64,000 nucleotides of DNA from Flavobacterium sp. (GTDB lineage Bacteria; Bacteroidota; Bacteroidia; Flavobacteriales; Flavobacteriaceae), in assembly GCF_027531905.1 (NCBI RefSeq), contig NZ_JAPZSU010000026.1, forward strand, positions 1 to 64,000, read 5' to 3'. Under the pieces are notes generated by a model, which was given only the letters and a program-made list of their open reading frames with translations, was not told the DNA's origin and did no database searches. Made by a program: the position numbers and the translations under genes. Shown here piece after piece: positions 16,862-24,890 of the stretch. Position 1 is the first letter of the stretch; every line of letters begins with the position of its first letter.

Positions 16862-17560
16862 CGACAATTAGTTACTTGAAAACACTTTGAAAATGGAATA
16901 CGGATGACGCGGATTTAAACAGATAAAAACAGATTCTATACAAAACCGGCAAAAATCCCTACAATCAGTGTTATCCGCGTTCTAATAATGATAAAATTTA
17001 TACTTTCAATTCAACAACTTGTTATTGAAAATACTTTGAAAATGGCACGCAGATGACGCAGATTTAAACAGATTCAATATAAAACAAACCAGCGAAAATC
17101 CGTACCATCCGTGTCATCCGCGTTCTAATAATGATAAAATTCATACTTTCACTTCGACAACTTGTTATTGAAAATACTTTGAAAATGGCACGCAGATGAC
17201 GCAGATTTAAACAGATTCAATATAAAACAAACCAGCGAAAATCCCTACCATCCGTGTCATCCGCGTTCTAATAATGATTAAAATTTATACTTTCCCTTCA
17301 ACAACTTGTTATTGAAAATACTTCGAAAATGGCACGCTGATGACGCAGATTTAAACAGATTCAATATAAAACAAACCAGCGAAAATCCGTACCATCCGTG
17401 TCATCCGCGTTCTAATAATGATTAAAATTTATACTTTCCCTTCAACAACTTGTTATTGAAAATACTTTGAAAATGGCACGCTGATGACGCAGATTTAAAC
17501 AGATTCAATATAAAAACAAACCGCGAAAATTCGTACCATCCGTGGCATCCGCGTTCTAGT
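16862..17560. repeat. Five tandem copies of a ~144-bp palindrome-bearing repeat
   Basis: Unit starts (GAAAAnACTTnGAAAATGG) are at about 16878, 17027, 17170, 17314 and 17458, giving periods of 149, 143, 144 and 144. Each unit carries GATGACGCAGATTTAAACAG and, about 60 bases on, the near-complement CCATCCGTGTCATCCGCGTT, so each can form its own hairpin. Units 2-5 are nearly identical; unit 1 is more diverged. The block fills the 16694-17568 gap and ends 9 bases before the next gene's stop. No spacer-repeat pattern of CRISPR type is present. Confidence 0.92.
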
Positions 17561-17568
17561 TTTAAATC

Positions 17569-19017
17569 TTACTGCTTTTTGCGTTTGAGTATTCGGCCAC
17601 GCGGTTCATCCGATTCATAAAGTACAATATCCGAATGCAGAAATTCAGCGGCGGCGGCAGAATCCTTGACTTTAACAGCACTTCGGGCAATCATTTCAGC
17701 TTCAAATGGAAGTAAAACACTTTTTCGCAATCCTTCTGTTCTCCATTGAGAGGAAGCTTTACAGCCTTTGGTGATGGCACGAGCCAACGCCAAAGCATCC
17801 AACAAAGCTTGATTGGCTCCTTGCCCTTTGAACGGACTCATAGGATGCGCGGCATCGCCTATCAAAGTGCTATTTCCTGCGTTTTCAAACTGGGCTGTGG
17901 TCAACAAAGTTCTATCATATACGGGATAACCCGATACCTGAGCAGCCGCTGTGGCATCGACTATTTGTGGAATTGGTGAATGCCATTGCGTTCTTCGAGA
18001 CGCTTCTTCCTTCAAAGCTTGTGCGCCTTGAGCGCTAAGTTTTTTGGCTTCGGCTTCTTCCATCGGGAAACTCAATTGCCACATTACCGAATCTTCTGTA
18101 AAAGGCATAATATAGATACGTTCGTGACCATTGGCGGTCTGAAAAACTGTAGCCGAATCCAACAACTCTGAAGTTACCGTTGGCAGGGCATCCAAAGGAC
18201 AAATTCCTAAAATCACAAGACAACCCAAATAGCGCAAAGGAGTAACTTCCTCTCCAATCAATTGCTGACGGACGACACTTCGAATGCCATCAGCACCCAC
18301 CACCAAATCGGTTGGAATCGTTTTGATTTGTGCACCCACTTGAAAGCGCAACTGGATTTTACCCGAAGCTTCCTCTTGAAAATCGAGCAACTGATGTCCC
18401 CATTGTATACTGTCATTTCCGCCGAGTTGCTCCACGAGTGCCAAACGTAACGCTTGTCGCGCAATATGAATGTTGGAACGTTTGGTGTATTTTTTTTCGG
18501 TGGGCTGCACCCATTTTCTCATCCCCCACTCGCCTATTACGGTTCCGTCTGCTTTGTGGACCAAATGCCGTGTAGAAACAACGCCTTCGGTCAAAGAAAA
18601 AATTCCAAAACCTTCTATGGCTTTGCTTGCTTGCTGCAAGGTCAGTCCATAGCCTTGCGAACGCGCCTCAAAGTGGTTATCGCGTTCAAAAAGCGTAAAC
18701 GGAATGCCGCGATGCAAACAAGCCACAGCCAACGCCACGCCACCAATTCCGCCACCAATAATGGCAATATGCGGATAGTTTTCAGTAGCAACTACAGGAA
18801 ACCCTTCCGAAGGAACCAAACCCGAACCACCACATAACGAACAAGACACCAAAGGCGCTTTGGGCGCCTCAGGCACAACCACTTCACCATCAGCCGAAAG
18901 TTTGGCTACCAACTGCTGGTACTGCAATCGCACTTTTTTACGTAGTCTTTGGCTTTTCTTGCCTTGCCCCTGACAGTCTGGACAACTGCTCCAGCAAGGC
19001 GTATTCTTTTTATCCAT
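17569..19017 (-). CDS. FAD-dependent monooxygenase with N-terminal CxxCxGxG (DnaJ-type zinc finger) segment
   Basis: A 482-residue protein. Residues 80-460 form a PHBH-fold flavoprotein monooxygenase: FAD-binding IIGGGIGGVALAVAC (about 87-101), the VVGADGIRSVVR motif (about 240-250) and GDAAHPMSPFKGQGANQALL (about 380-400). It resembles TetX/kynurenine-monooxygenase-like hydroxylases, but the substrate is unknown. Residues 1-65 add two CxxCxGxG motifs, CPDCQGQG and CSLCGGSG, which in DnaJ bind zinc; this fusion is unusual. The gene looks richer in G+C than its neighbours. A -7 match (TATTTTTGC) lies at 19048-19056, upstream of the ATG. Confidence 0.88.
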   Translation of the reverse strand: MDKKNTPCWSSCPDCQGQGKKSQRLRKKVRLQYQQLVAKLSADGEVVVPEAPKAPLVSCSLCGGSGLVPSEGFPVVATENYPHIAIIGGGIGGVALAVACLHRGIPFTLFERDNHFEARSQGYGLTLQQASKAIEGFGIFSLTEGVVSTRHLVHKADGTVIGEWGMRKWVQPTEKKYTKRSNIHIARQALRLALVEQLGGNDSIQWGHQLLDFQEEASGKIQLRFQVGAQIKTIPTDLVVGADGIRSVVRQQLIGEEVTPLRYLGCLVILGICPLDALPTVTSELLDSATVFQTANGHERIYIMPFTEDSVMWQLSFPMEEAEAKKLSAQGAQALKEEASRRTQWHSPIPQIVDATAAAQVSGYPVYDRTLLTTAQFENAGNSTLIGDAAHPMSPFKGQGANQALLDALALARAITKGCKASSQWRTEGLRKSVLLPFEAEMIARSAVKVKDSAAAAEFLHSDIVLYESDEPRGRILKRKKQ

Positions 19018-19232
19018 ATCCTATTCTACTACTCAACCGTATCGGGTGCAAAAATAGCGATAAAATACGAGTCTGCTTTTTGGAGTTGCTGTACTACTAA
19101 GGAAGGGACAAATAAAAATCAGGAATAGAAAAGTACGGTAGGGATAATGTCTATGATGTTTAGCCGAGGGAACATTGGCGACAACGGTGATTTTTTCTAG
19201 AAGCACCACTTCTTTGCGCACCACACGAGTCG

Positions 19233-19303
19233 TCCCGCTTTCCGTTACAATCTCTTATGCCGAACCCCGGCACAAGAGGATTTCCGCTGCAATCGGGGCT
19301 AGG
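19233..19303 (-). repeat. Structured intergenic element, copy 2
   Basis: On the minus strand: CTAGCCCCGATTGCAGCGGA, an AATCC box, a hairpin (CTCTTGTGCCGG with CCGGCATAAGAG-type arms, loop GTT), then AGATTGTAACGGAAAGCGGG. The flanks match copy 1 at 4603-4690 closely while the hairpin is different. It lies in the 545-base gap (19018-19563) between the monooxygenase and the MORN-repeat gene. Confidence 0.75.
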
Positions 19304-19347
19304 CGAGACGTTTTGTTTTCAGAACCCAATAACAACTTATAAAAAAC

Positions 19348-19389
19348 AAAAAACTACAAAATAGCCCAACGATTATTTTGTAGTTTTTT
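19348..19389. terminator. Bidirectional terminator hairpin
   Basis: AAAAAACTACAAAATA (19348-19363) and TATTTTGTAGTTTTTT (19374-19389) are perfect 16-bp complements with a 10-base loop. On the minus strand the stem ends in T6, so it can terminate transcription from the MORN-repeat gene, whose stop is at 19564. Confidence 0.8.
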
Positions 19390-19436
19390 CAACCTTTTGA
19401 AGAAATAATCATTCGAAAGATAATTTTCGTAAAAAG

Positions 19437-19507
19437 TCGTGAGACTTTAATCACGTCTACGGATGGCAACACGACGTACAATAGCTCGAAGTCAGAGTCG
19501 TTCGAGC
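19437..19507. other. Unexplained hairpin-rich, locally G+C-rich segment
   Basis: GTCGTG (about 19437) can pair with CACGAC (about 19470), and GCTCGAA with TTCGAGC (about 19484-19507) as a perfect 7-bp stem. No ORF of useful length covers it. It stands out from the A/T-rich surroundings and may be a remnant of a mobile or repeat element, or a structured RNA. Confidence 0.35.
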
Positions 19508-19563
19508 AGCACATATAATAAATTTATTTAGAAGTAAGAATAGTGCGAGGAGTGGGATATAGA

Positions 19564-21297
19564 CTATTCCGTCAATTTTAATTTATACTGAACATAATGT
19601 ATGCTTTTTACAGGCTTTCCATTTTTCAATGCTGGTTCAAATAGCAATTCAGACATACTTGCTTTAACTTGCTCATCCAACAACCCATTATCAGCTACAG
19701 CAAAATTTATCTCAACTATGGCTCCTTTTTCATCTACATGTAAAAAATAACCATAAGTCAAAATATAGTCATCATTATAATGCTCGAAAATCGACGTTTC
19801 TGCTTTAAATTTTTCTGCGATTATTAAATGATTTACTGGTGAAGGGGTATTATCAGGCAATACATAATCCTCATAATTTATATAGCATTCCGAACATAAT
19901 TTTGACACTATAGTAGTGCTCACTTTTGGGTTTTGAAATTTTGACCTTTTGAATGAAGAAATCCCCTTATCATTTTCATAAATAGTTTCATCCCTTAAAT
20001 TCCCATTTAAATAATATCTTCTAGTAATTCCGTTTTGCTTTCCGTTTTCCATTTCTTGATAGAAAGTCAGAATTCCATTAGTATAGATTTTTTGCTTGCC
20101 GTGTCTTTTATAATTTTTATACTGTTCCTCATGCCTCTCAACTTTATTATCGAACGTTAAAATTTCATAAATATGCAATCCAGTTCCATTTGTAAGTGTC
20201 TGTTCCCCTTTTTCGCTCCAACAATTAATTAATTTGTAATCTCCAACAACATAAGTTGCTTTAATTTTCCTTCCTCCATTTTTATAAAATTCAAGCCATT
20301 GTCCATCGCGTCCTGATTTATATGATCCAATTACTGCTAGTTTTCCGTTTTCGTGCCATTCTTTGTACTCTCCAAACCTTTCGTCTTTATTGAGTAGTTT
20401 TGTTTCAAGTTTTTTTTCTTTTCCATTCTCATAATACCATTTATGAATTGCTAAATCTTTCTTTTCATCTATTGAAACATCATATTTAAATTTTCCATTT
20501 TCAAAATATTCTTTACGCTCCCCTGTTTGTCTTCCATTTTTATATTCTACTATCTCTTTTGGATTACCATTTTCATAAAAAGACCTGAATTTCCCATTTA
20601 TCAAACCTTGTTCGAGACTAAATTCTGCTTTAATATTTTTATTGGGATAAAATGTCTTTTGAAGTCCTTTAAAATTTACATCAAACTCATTACCATTTTC
20701 ATCAAGACATATCTCATTTGAATTTTTACGAATGTAATTTTCAATTATAGTCATCGTCTTTTCATTAATTCGGATATATTCTTCATCCAACAAAGACATT
20801 TCATCAAAATCATCACTAAAATCAATATCTAACAAATCAGTATCCTGCTTTTTATCTACTTGTTTTTTGTTTTTGTTATATATTATAAATGATTTTTTCA
20901 CAAGACTTGCCGCCTCTGGTGCTCCAACATATTCTAGACCTTTAATAATTGCCGGTACATACTTTGAATTATCATTTTCATAAAATAGAGAAAACCCTCC
21001 ATTTGCAACAAGAGAATCGAAATTAAGCCAGTAGTAAAGTGCTTTTTGTCCAAAAGACAAAGACTGAACAAGTTGAACTTCTTGCTTCTTATCCTTTAAA
21101 AATTTAGATATGGGTTCAACTACAAACCAACCAAAATCATAACCTTTTAACTTAAAAAAATCTCCCTTTTCAAGTTGAGGACGAAAATGCTTGTCTTTAT
21201 CAAACTTCCAATAAGGATCGTCTTCATTTTGAGCTTTACAAACAAAAAAGTTTAAAAAACTTATTAGAACTATCGATCTTATAATTAAATATTTCAT
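19564..21297 (-). CDS. MORN-repeat (YwqK-like) protein with TonB-like C-terminus
   Basis: A 577-residue protein with an N-terminal hydrophobic signal (MKYLIIRSIVLISFLNFFV). The middle (about 215-455) consists of repeated WYENGKEKK / YKNGRQTGERKEYFENG units, the MORN_2 pattern found in YwqK-like proteins. The last 90 residues (VNFAVADNGLLDEQVKASMS ... KNGKPVKSIHYVQYKLKL) resemble a TonB C-terminal domain, as in energy-transducer-like proteins. It is probably periplasmic or envelope-associated; YwqK-like proteins can be antitoxins in polymorphic toxin systems, but no toxin is visible here. Its codon use is more A/T-rich than the preceding monooxygenase gene. Confidence 0.75.
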   Translation of the reverse strand: MKYLIIRSIVLISFLNFFVCKAQNEDDPYWKFDKDKHFRPQLEKGDFFKLKGYDFGWFVVEPISKFLKDKKQEVQLVQSLSFGQKALYYWLNFDSLVANGGFSLFYENDNSKYVPAIIKGLEYVGAPEAASLVKKSFIIYNKNKKQVDKKQDTDLLDIDFSDDFDEMSLLDEEYIRINEKTMTIIENYIRKNSNEICLDENGNEFDVNFKGLQKTFYPNKNIKAEFSLEQGLINGKFRSFYENGNPKEIVEYKNGRQTGERKEYFENGKFKYDVSIDEKKDLAIHKWYYENGKEKKLETKLLNKDERFGEYKEWHENGKLAVIGSYKSGRDGQWLEFYKNGGRKIKATYVVGDYKLINCWSEKGEQTLTNGTGLHIYEILTFDNKVERHEEQYKNYKRHGKQKIYTNGILTFYQEMENGKQNGITRRYYLNGNLRDETIYENDKGISSFKRSKFQNPKVSTTIVSKLCSECYINYEDYVLPDNTPSPVNHLIIAEKFKAETSIFEHYNDDYILTYGYFLHVDEKGAIVEINFAVADNGLLDEQVKASMSELLFEPALKNGKPVKSIHYVQYKLKLTE

Positions 21298-21382
21298 CAG
21301 TAAAAATGTTCGTTATTACAACTATTGTATCAACTATAAAAGTGGCTCTACTATAACAAAAATCACTCTAGCGAGGAAAACG

Positions 21383-21898
21383 CTACTTTCTTAGTAATGC
21401 ATTTCCTCGAAATATTTTATAATCTGAAAAAATTGTAATTCCCAGAATTTTCCAATCCATTTTTCCTCTGACGAAGTAGGAACAGTAATTTTTGTCTTTT
21501 TGTTTGTCGATATCTACGTGTTCAACATCCCAATTTGTACCACTTATAAAACCAGTTCTATAACAGTTGGCTTCTAAAATTATTAATTCAGTTCCTTTTT
21601 CGCCAACAATTATTGACAATCCAATCTTAGAAGTTAAATTATCTTCTAATAGAACTTCATGAGAAAAAGAATTTCCATTAAAAGTTTTTTTAGGGTTTGT
21701 CTGGTTTAAAAAATCAATATTCTTATCGGCTAAATTTTTATCATTTGATTTTGACATAAATGACAACAAACCTAAAACAAAAACTAAGGATGCTAGAAAT
21801 CCTATTTCTTCTTTAACAAGCTTTACTGATTTAAAACAAATAACAATGAAGTACAAAAGCAGTATTCCATTAAATACCCCCCAAATTAATTCGAACAT
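21383..21898 (-). CDS. Membrane protein of unknown function
   Basis: A 171-residue protein with two N-terminal membrane segments (about 5-25 and 33-50) followed by a soluble domain of about 115 residues containing TKIGLSIIVGEKGTELIILE-like beta strands and two Cys (NCYRTG, KNYCSYF). No family recognised. It lies 85 bases upstream of the MORN-repeat gene on the same strand and may be co-transcribed. Such lone membrane proteins in accessory clusters can be immunity factors, but nothing in the sequence shows it. Confidence 0.65.
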   Translation of the reverse strand: MFELIWGVFNGILLLYFIVICFKSVKLVKEEIGFLASLVFVLGLLSFMSKSNDKNLADKNIDFLNQTNPKKTFNGNSFSHEVLLEDNLTSKIGLSIIVGEKGTELIILEANCYRTGFISGTNWDVEHVDIDKQKDKNYCSYFVRGKMDWKILGITIFSDYKIFRGNALLRK

Positions 21899-21919
21899 AA
21901 TTATATTTTTTAAAATTAT

Positions 21920-22024
21920 TTAGTCCCTGTTTTGTATTCTCTCTTCTACTAAATCAGCAGTAAGTTTTAAAATCCTTGGTTTCATTTCCGTAGCTGTTCG
22001 CGGTCGAATAAATGAAAATCCAAG
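21920..22024 (-). pseudogene. Possible C-terminal gene remnant
   Basis: On the minus strand a 33-residue stretch ending in TAA reads FIRPRTATEMKPRILKLTAD followed by LVEERIQNRD. It looks like a real protein tail (amphipathic, charged) but is preceded by a stop and lacks an upstream ORF. It may be a chance reading. Confidence 0.25.
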
Positions 22025-22055
22025 TTAATATCTAGGAATCTACGTCACTTAAATA

Positions 22056-22631
22056 TTAGTCTAAAGGAATAGAATATCCAATGGCAAAAGCACCATTAAA
22101 TTGTTTAGCAGCATCGTGATAATAATACGTAAATCCAACATCAAAATTATGCTTACGACCAAGAGCCAAACCAAAACTTAAAGGCACGTGCATCAAAACG
22201 CCGCTTTTTTTGATATTGAATTCGGGTGTGATGGTTTTGAATGAACCCATCGAAGCTCCAATACCGACTTCAAAATAAGGAGCTACCCACGGAATGGGTG
22301 CTGCAACACGAGCTTTTCCTCCAAGTACAAAAGCCTTGGTACTAACCTGAAAATCTCCTGGGAATTGTTGGTCTTTGTTATCATCGGGAGAGGTAAGTAT
22401 AACACCTGCATAAGGACGAAGTCCGAACCATTTGGTTAGATTGTACACATACTCCCCTTGAGCATAAAATCCAGAACCGCTTACATCAATATCTGAATTA
22501 GGAAAGCTATACCCAATACCCAACGAAGCATTAAAATAACGCCCCGGTTGCAATTGCGCTTGGGATGAAAAAGAAAAAAGAAAAAAAACGAATGCAACAA
22601 TAGCACGAAAGGAAAAAGACAAATACTTCAT
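22056..22631 (-). CDS. Small outer-membrane beta-barrel protein
   Basis: A 191-residue protein with a signal peptide (VAFVFFLFSFSSQAQ, cleavage near residue 26) followed by alternating short beta strands typical of an 8-stranded barrel: YFNASLGIGYSFP, FYAQGEYVYNL, WFGLRPYAGVIL, FVLGGKARVAAP, APYFEVGIGASMG and the terminal FNGAFAIGYSIPLD. Many Bacteroidota proteins of this form have unknown function. It lies 13 bases downstream of the truncated gene at 22645-22830. Confidence 0.75.
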   Translation of the reverse strand: MKYLSFSFRAIVAFVFFLFSFSSQAQLQPGRYFNASLGIGYSFPNSDIDVSGSGFYAQGEYVYNLTKWFGLRPYAGVILTSPDDNKDQQFPGDFQVSTKAFVLGGKARVAAPIPWVAPYFEVGIGASMGSFKTITPEFNIKKSGVLMHVPLSFGLALGRKHNFDVGFTYYYHDAAKQFNGAFAIGYSIPLD

Positions 22632-22644
22632 TTTGTGTTGAAAA

Positions 22645-22830
22645 CTAGATAAATGGATTATTATAATTATGTAAACTTATTTTAGGATGAAACATCGTTA
22701 TGGGCACGAGCGGGACGCTCGCGGTAGCTGAGGGAATTACTTCTTTGAAGTCTTCATAAGTGATTTTCTGTCCGAAAGTCGCAGTCGTAATAGTTAGTAA
22801 TGCGATGATTGTGAAAATTAATTTTGTCAT
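22645..22830 (-). pseudogene. Truncated secreted protein, 3' end replaced by repeat sequence
   Basis: From the ATG at 22830 a clear signal peptide (MTKLIFTIIALLTITTATFG) is followed by QKITYEDFKEVIPSAT, which looks like the start of a longer secreted protein. After about 40 codons the reading runs into a hairpin-forming GAGCGGGACGCTC sequence and then into a 39-base repeat (22655-22693) whose near copy lies at 22879-22917 upstream of the gene. The last residues (HNYNNPFI) are therefore repeat-encoded. A 61-residue product may still be made and secreted. Confidence 0.5.
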
Positions 22831-22917
22831 TTTGATTTTCGTTTGTAAAATTATCGCCAACATTCTGGGAACACAGTGGGATTAATATAATTATTCAAAC
22901 TTATTTTAAGACGAGAC
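22655..22917 (+). repeat. Pair of 39-bp direct repeats around the truncated gene
   Basis: 22655-22693 and 22879-22917 match at about 33 of 39 positions (GGATTAnTATAATTAT and AAACTTATTTTA are shared cores). Each is followed by a G+C-rich patch (GAGCGGGACGCTCGCGG; GGGGGCTAGCGGG). The repeats bracket a 185-base segment carrying the truncated signal-peptide gene, as if a cassette had been added or deleted by recombination. Confidence 0.6.
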
Positions 22918-22923
22918 AGGGGG

Positions 22924-23931
22924 CTAGCGGGAGTTAGTAATATTGACATATTCTTTCAAAATTTCACTCCTTTTAACTCTTGCATTTCTACTATTAGTCC
23001 CAGCATACATATTTGCATAGTAAATAGCAAAAACATTTGTATTTCTGTCAGATGCTTTGTTGGCTAATACATTAGCCTCAAATATATTAAGTTGATCAAT
23101 TATTTCACTAATTAGTTTTCTGCTCCATAATAATTCACAAACGAGTGTAAAGTAATTTGATTTTCTATACCAAAAGGAATCTGTAGTAAGATCACTTTCG
23201 TTAATTGATAAAATAGTTCGTGATAACAAGTTGCTCATTTCTTCAAACCTTGGGTACTCGTCATTGTACTGTGCAATATATTTCTCAACTTCATTGTCCG
23301 CTGGAAAATATCCACCCTCCTCAATAGTTGCCATAATTAGTAGTAAAAAATGCAAATCAGCCATCCTTGTAAGTTCACTTTCACTAAAAATTGGCACTTT
23401 AAATTTTACATTTTTGAAAATTTCTAGTACTTCTTTTGCGCATTTAATAAATTGTCCATCATAGATAGCATTATTAATTTCAATTGCTGTAAGTGTAAAT
23501 TTAGTAGAGTTTATCCTTTGAAATATCTCAATCATTATTTCTGGATTTACGTCTTTTAGATCACGAACAGTAACATCATAATTTAAAAAATCAGTTTTAT
23601 CCTCTCCTGACAAATCAGCAAACTTTGGAATTCGCTTTTCGAAATTATGAGTCCCTTCAATATATTTTTTTATTGTCGTTAATCTTTGTTGACCATCTAC
23701 AACGACATTTTGTGTCGAAAGTGTTTCTAAGTCAATTCCCTTTTGTGATATATATATCTCAGGGAATGGATAACCTTCAAGAATAGTCCTAATGAAATTC
23801 TCCATATGCTCTTGTGTCCAAACAAATCCTCGTTGAAACTCTGGCTGCAGAATTAATTCATTTCTTTGAATCTTACCAATTAGATCAGAAATCGTTTTCT
23901 TATCAGGTTGTGCTTGTATTTGCCTTGCCAT
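22924..23931 (-). CDS. DUF262-domain protein (ParB/Srx-like fold), candidate defence effector
   Basis: A 335-residue protein. The N-terminal DUF262 domain shows LQPEFQRGFVWTQEHMENFI (about 28-47) and the signature VVVDGQQRLTTIKKY (about 77-90), typical of GmrS-like NTPase/nuclease domains found in phage-defence proteins (GmrSD, BrxU, SspE). The usual DUF1524/HNH nuclease domain is absent; the C-terminal 200 residues are helical. It starts 5 bases after the nucleotidyltransferase-fold gene and is surely co-translated with it. Inferred role: partner in a two-gene defence or toxin system. Nucleotide dependence is expected from the family, not shown here. Confidence 0.85.
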   Translation of the reverse strand: MARQIQAQPDKKTISDLIGKIQRNELILQPEFQRGFVWTQEHMENFIRTILEGYPFPEIYISQKGIDLETLSTQNVVVDGQQRLTTIKKYIEGTHNFEKRIPKFADLSGEDKTDFLNYDVTVRDLKDVNPEIMIEIFQRINSTKFTLTAIEINNAIYDGQFIKCAKEVLEIFKNVKFKVPIFSESELTRMADLHFLLLIMATIEEGGYFPADNEVEKYIAQYNDEYPRFEEMSNLLSRTILSINESDLTTDSFWYRKSNYFTLVCELLWSRKLISEIIDQLNIFEANVLANKASDRNTNVFAIYYANMYAGTNSRNARVKRSEILKEYVNITNSR

Positions 23932-23936
23932 ATTTA

Positions 23937-24539
23937 TTATTTTATTTCATTTTGTAATTGAGCTAAACTGCTCTTGTAGTATTTTTCAGCATATGCCTGA
24001 TTTTTAAATAATCCGGCTTTTACTTTATAATTACCAACCTCAGATTTTCCATACGAAATTTTTTTAAAAAAGTCATCCCATCTTTCTCTCATTTCAACAA
24101 ACTCTACTGTATTCGAAGGAAGTAAGTCAGGCCTCATCCAACCTGTGCTAAAGTATTTCAAAAATTTTACATATTGGTTATATTGGTCTTTTCTTAAAAA
24201 TATTTCTCGGAATCTAATCTTATATGTATAATCAGAGATTAACTCAAAATACTGTTCAAATAAATTTTCATTGCAAATTGTAACATCAATATCAGATTCA
24301 TATGAAAACTCGGTAAATTTATAGGGACTAAATCCAAATCTTGATGAACCTACAATATTAACATCTGTATAACTTATATTAAAATTGTCTGCAATTCGTT
24401 TAGAAAAATCGAAATAATCACCATCTCTAAACTGAAATACATAAGGAGTGCCATTAAAAAAATTCCTTTGAATAAAAGTCGTTCTTTCAATATCTGTTGA
24501 AAGTTTTAAAAGTTCTGCTCTATAATCCTCTAAAGTCAT
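23937..24539 (-). CDS. Nucleotidyltransferase-fold protein paired with DUF262
   Basis: A 200-residue protein whose residues 61-88 read NIVGSSRFGFSPYK ... YESDIDVTI. This fits the hG[GS]S...(D/E)xD core of the pol-beta-type nucleotidyltransferase fold: G64-S65-S66 and D83-x-D85, as in MNT antitoxins/toxins and CD-NTases. The third acidic residue is not obvious. It has a long loop between the GSS motif and the DxD pair. It is the upstream gene of a two-gene operon with the DUF262 gene (5-base gap). The pair could modify a target and cut or sense it; alternatives are a toxin-antitoxin pair or a nucleotide-second-messenger module. Confidence 0.6.
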   Translation of the reverse strand: MTLEDYRAELLKLSTDIERTTFIQRNFFNGTPYVFQFRDGDYFDFSKRIADNFNISYTDVNIVGSSRFGFSPYKFTEFSYESDIDVTICNENLFEQYFELISDYTYKIRFREIFLRKDQYNQYVKFLKYFSTGWMRPDLLPSNTVEFVEMRERWDDFFKKISYGKSEVGNYKVKAGLFKNQAYAEKYYKSSLAQLQNEIK

Positions 24540-24754
24540 TTTTAAATTTTGTCTTTTTTATATTTGCAGCTAATTTGTACGTATACTCTTCTAGCTCATC
24601 CTAAAAAATACGAATTGAATCAATTGGATTGCTCATTTAGCTCCTCAAATATATCCTTTTTTTCAGCAAAACATATAAAAATTTTCTGAAATCTTCTTAC
24701 AAAATTTCACCATTGCTTACTGCTTTCTGAGCACTAATAACTGCTAATTTGCCT

Positions 24755-24825
24755 TGCATGAGGGATGGGAGCGGCATCCTCTTGGGGCGGGGTTCGCCCC
24801 AAGAGATATAGCGTACAGCCCGACC
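24755..24825 (+). repeat. Structured intergenic element, copy 3
   Basis: GCATGAGGGATGGGAGCGGC, an ATCC box, hairpin CTCTTGGGGCG / CGCCCCAAGAG (loop GGGTT), then AGATATAGCGTACAGCCCGA. It shares the GATnGnAGnGG...ATCC left flank and AGATnnnn...AGC right flank with copies 1 and 2. A second stem, CCCCGAGG (24824-24831) with CCTCGGGG (24864-24871), follows directly. The element is part of the 24540-25285 gap. Confidence 0.75.
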
Positions 24826-24890
24826 CCGAGGTGCAGAGAGTTGTGGTTGAGCAAAATCGTGTGCCTCGGGGACATGCCCAAAATAGGATT

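Noticed and set aside
16862..17560. CRISPR array
   Set aside because: The unit is 144 bases and near-identical throughout with no unique spacers and no cas genes nearby; it is a tandem repeat of a palindrome.
17569..19017. Tetracycline-inactivating TetX
   Set aside because: The fold and motifs are of the same superfamily, but length, N-terminal Cys motifs and substrate-site sequence differ; resistance cannot be claimed.
19033..19224. 63-residue minus-strand ORF upstream of the monooxygenase
   Set aside because: It overlaps the region just before element copy 2, has no recognisable domain and no start signal; coding is not supported.
19564..21297. Antitoxin of a polymorphic toxin system
   Set aside because: MORN-type repeats occur in such proteins, but no toxin domain is adjacent and the TonB-like C-terminus points elsewhere.
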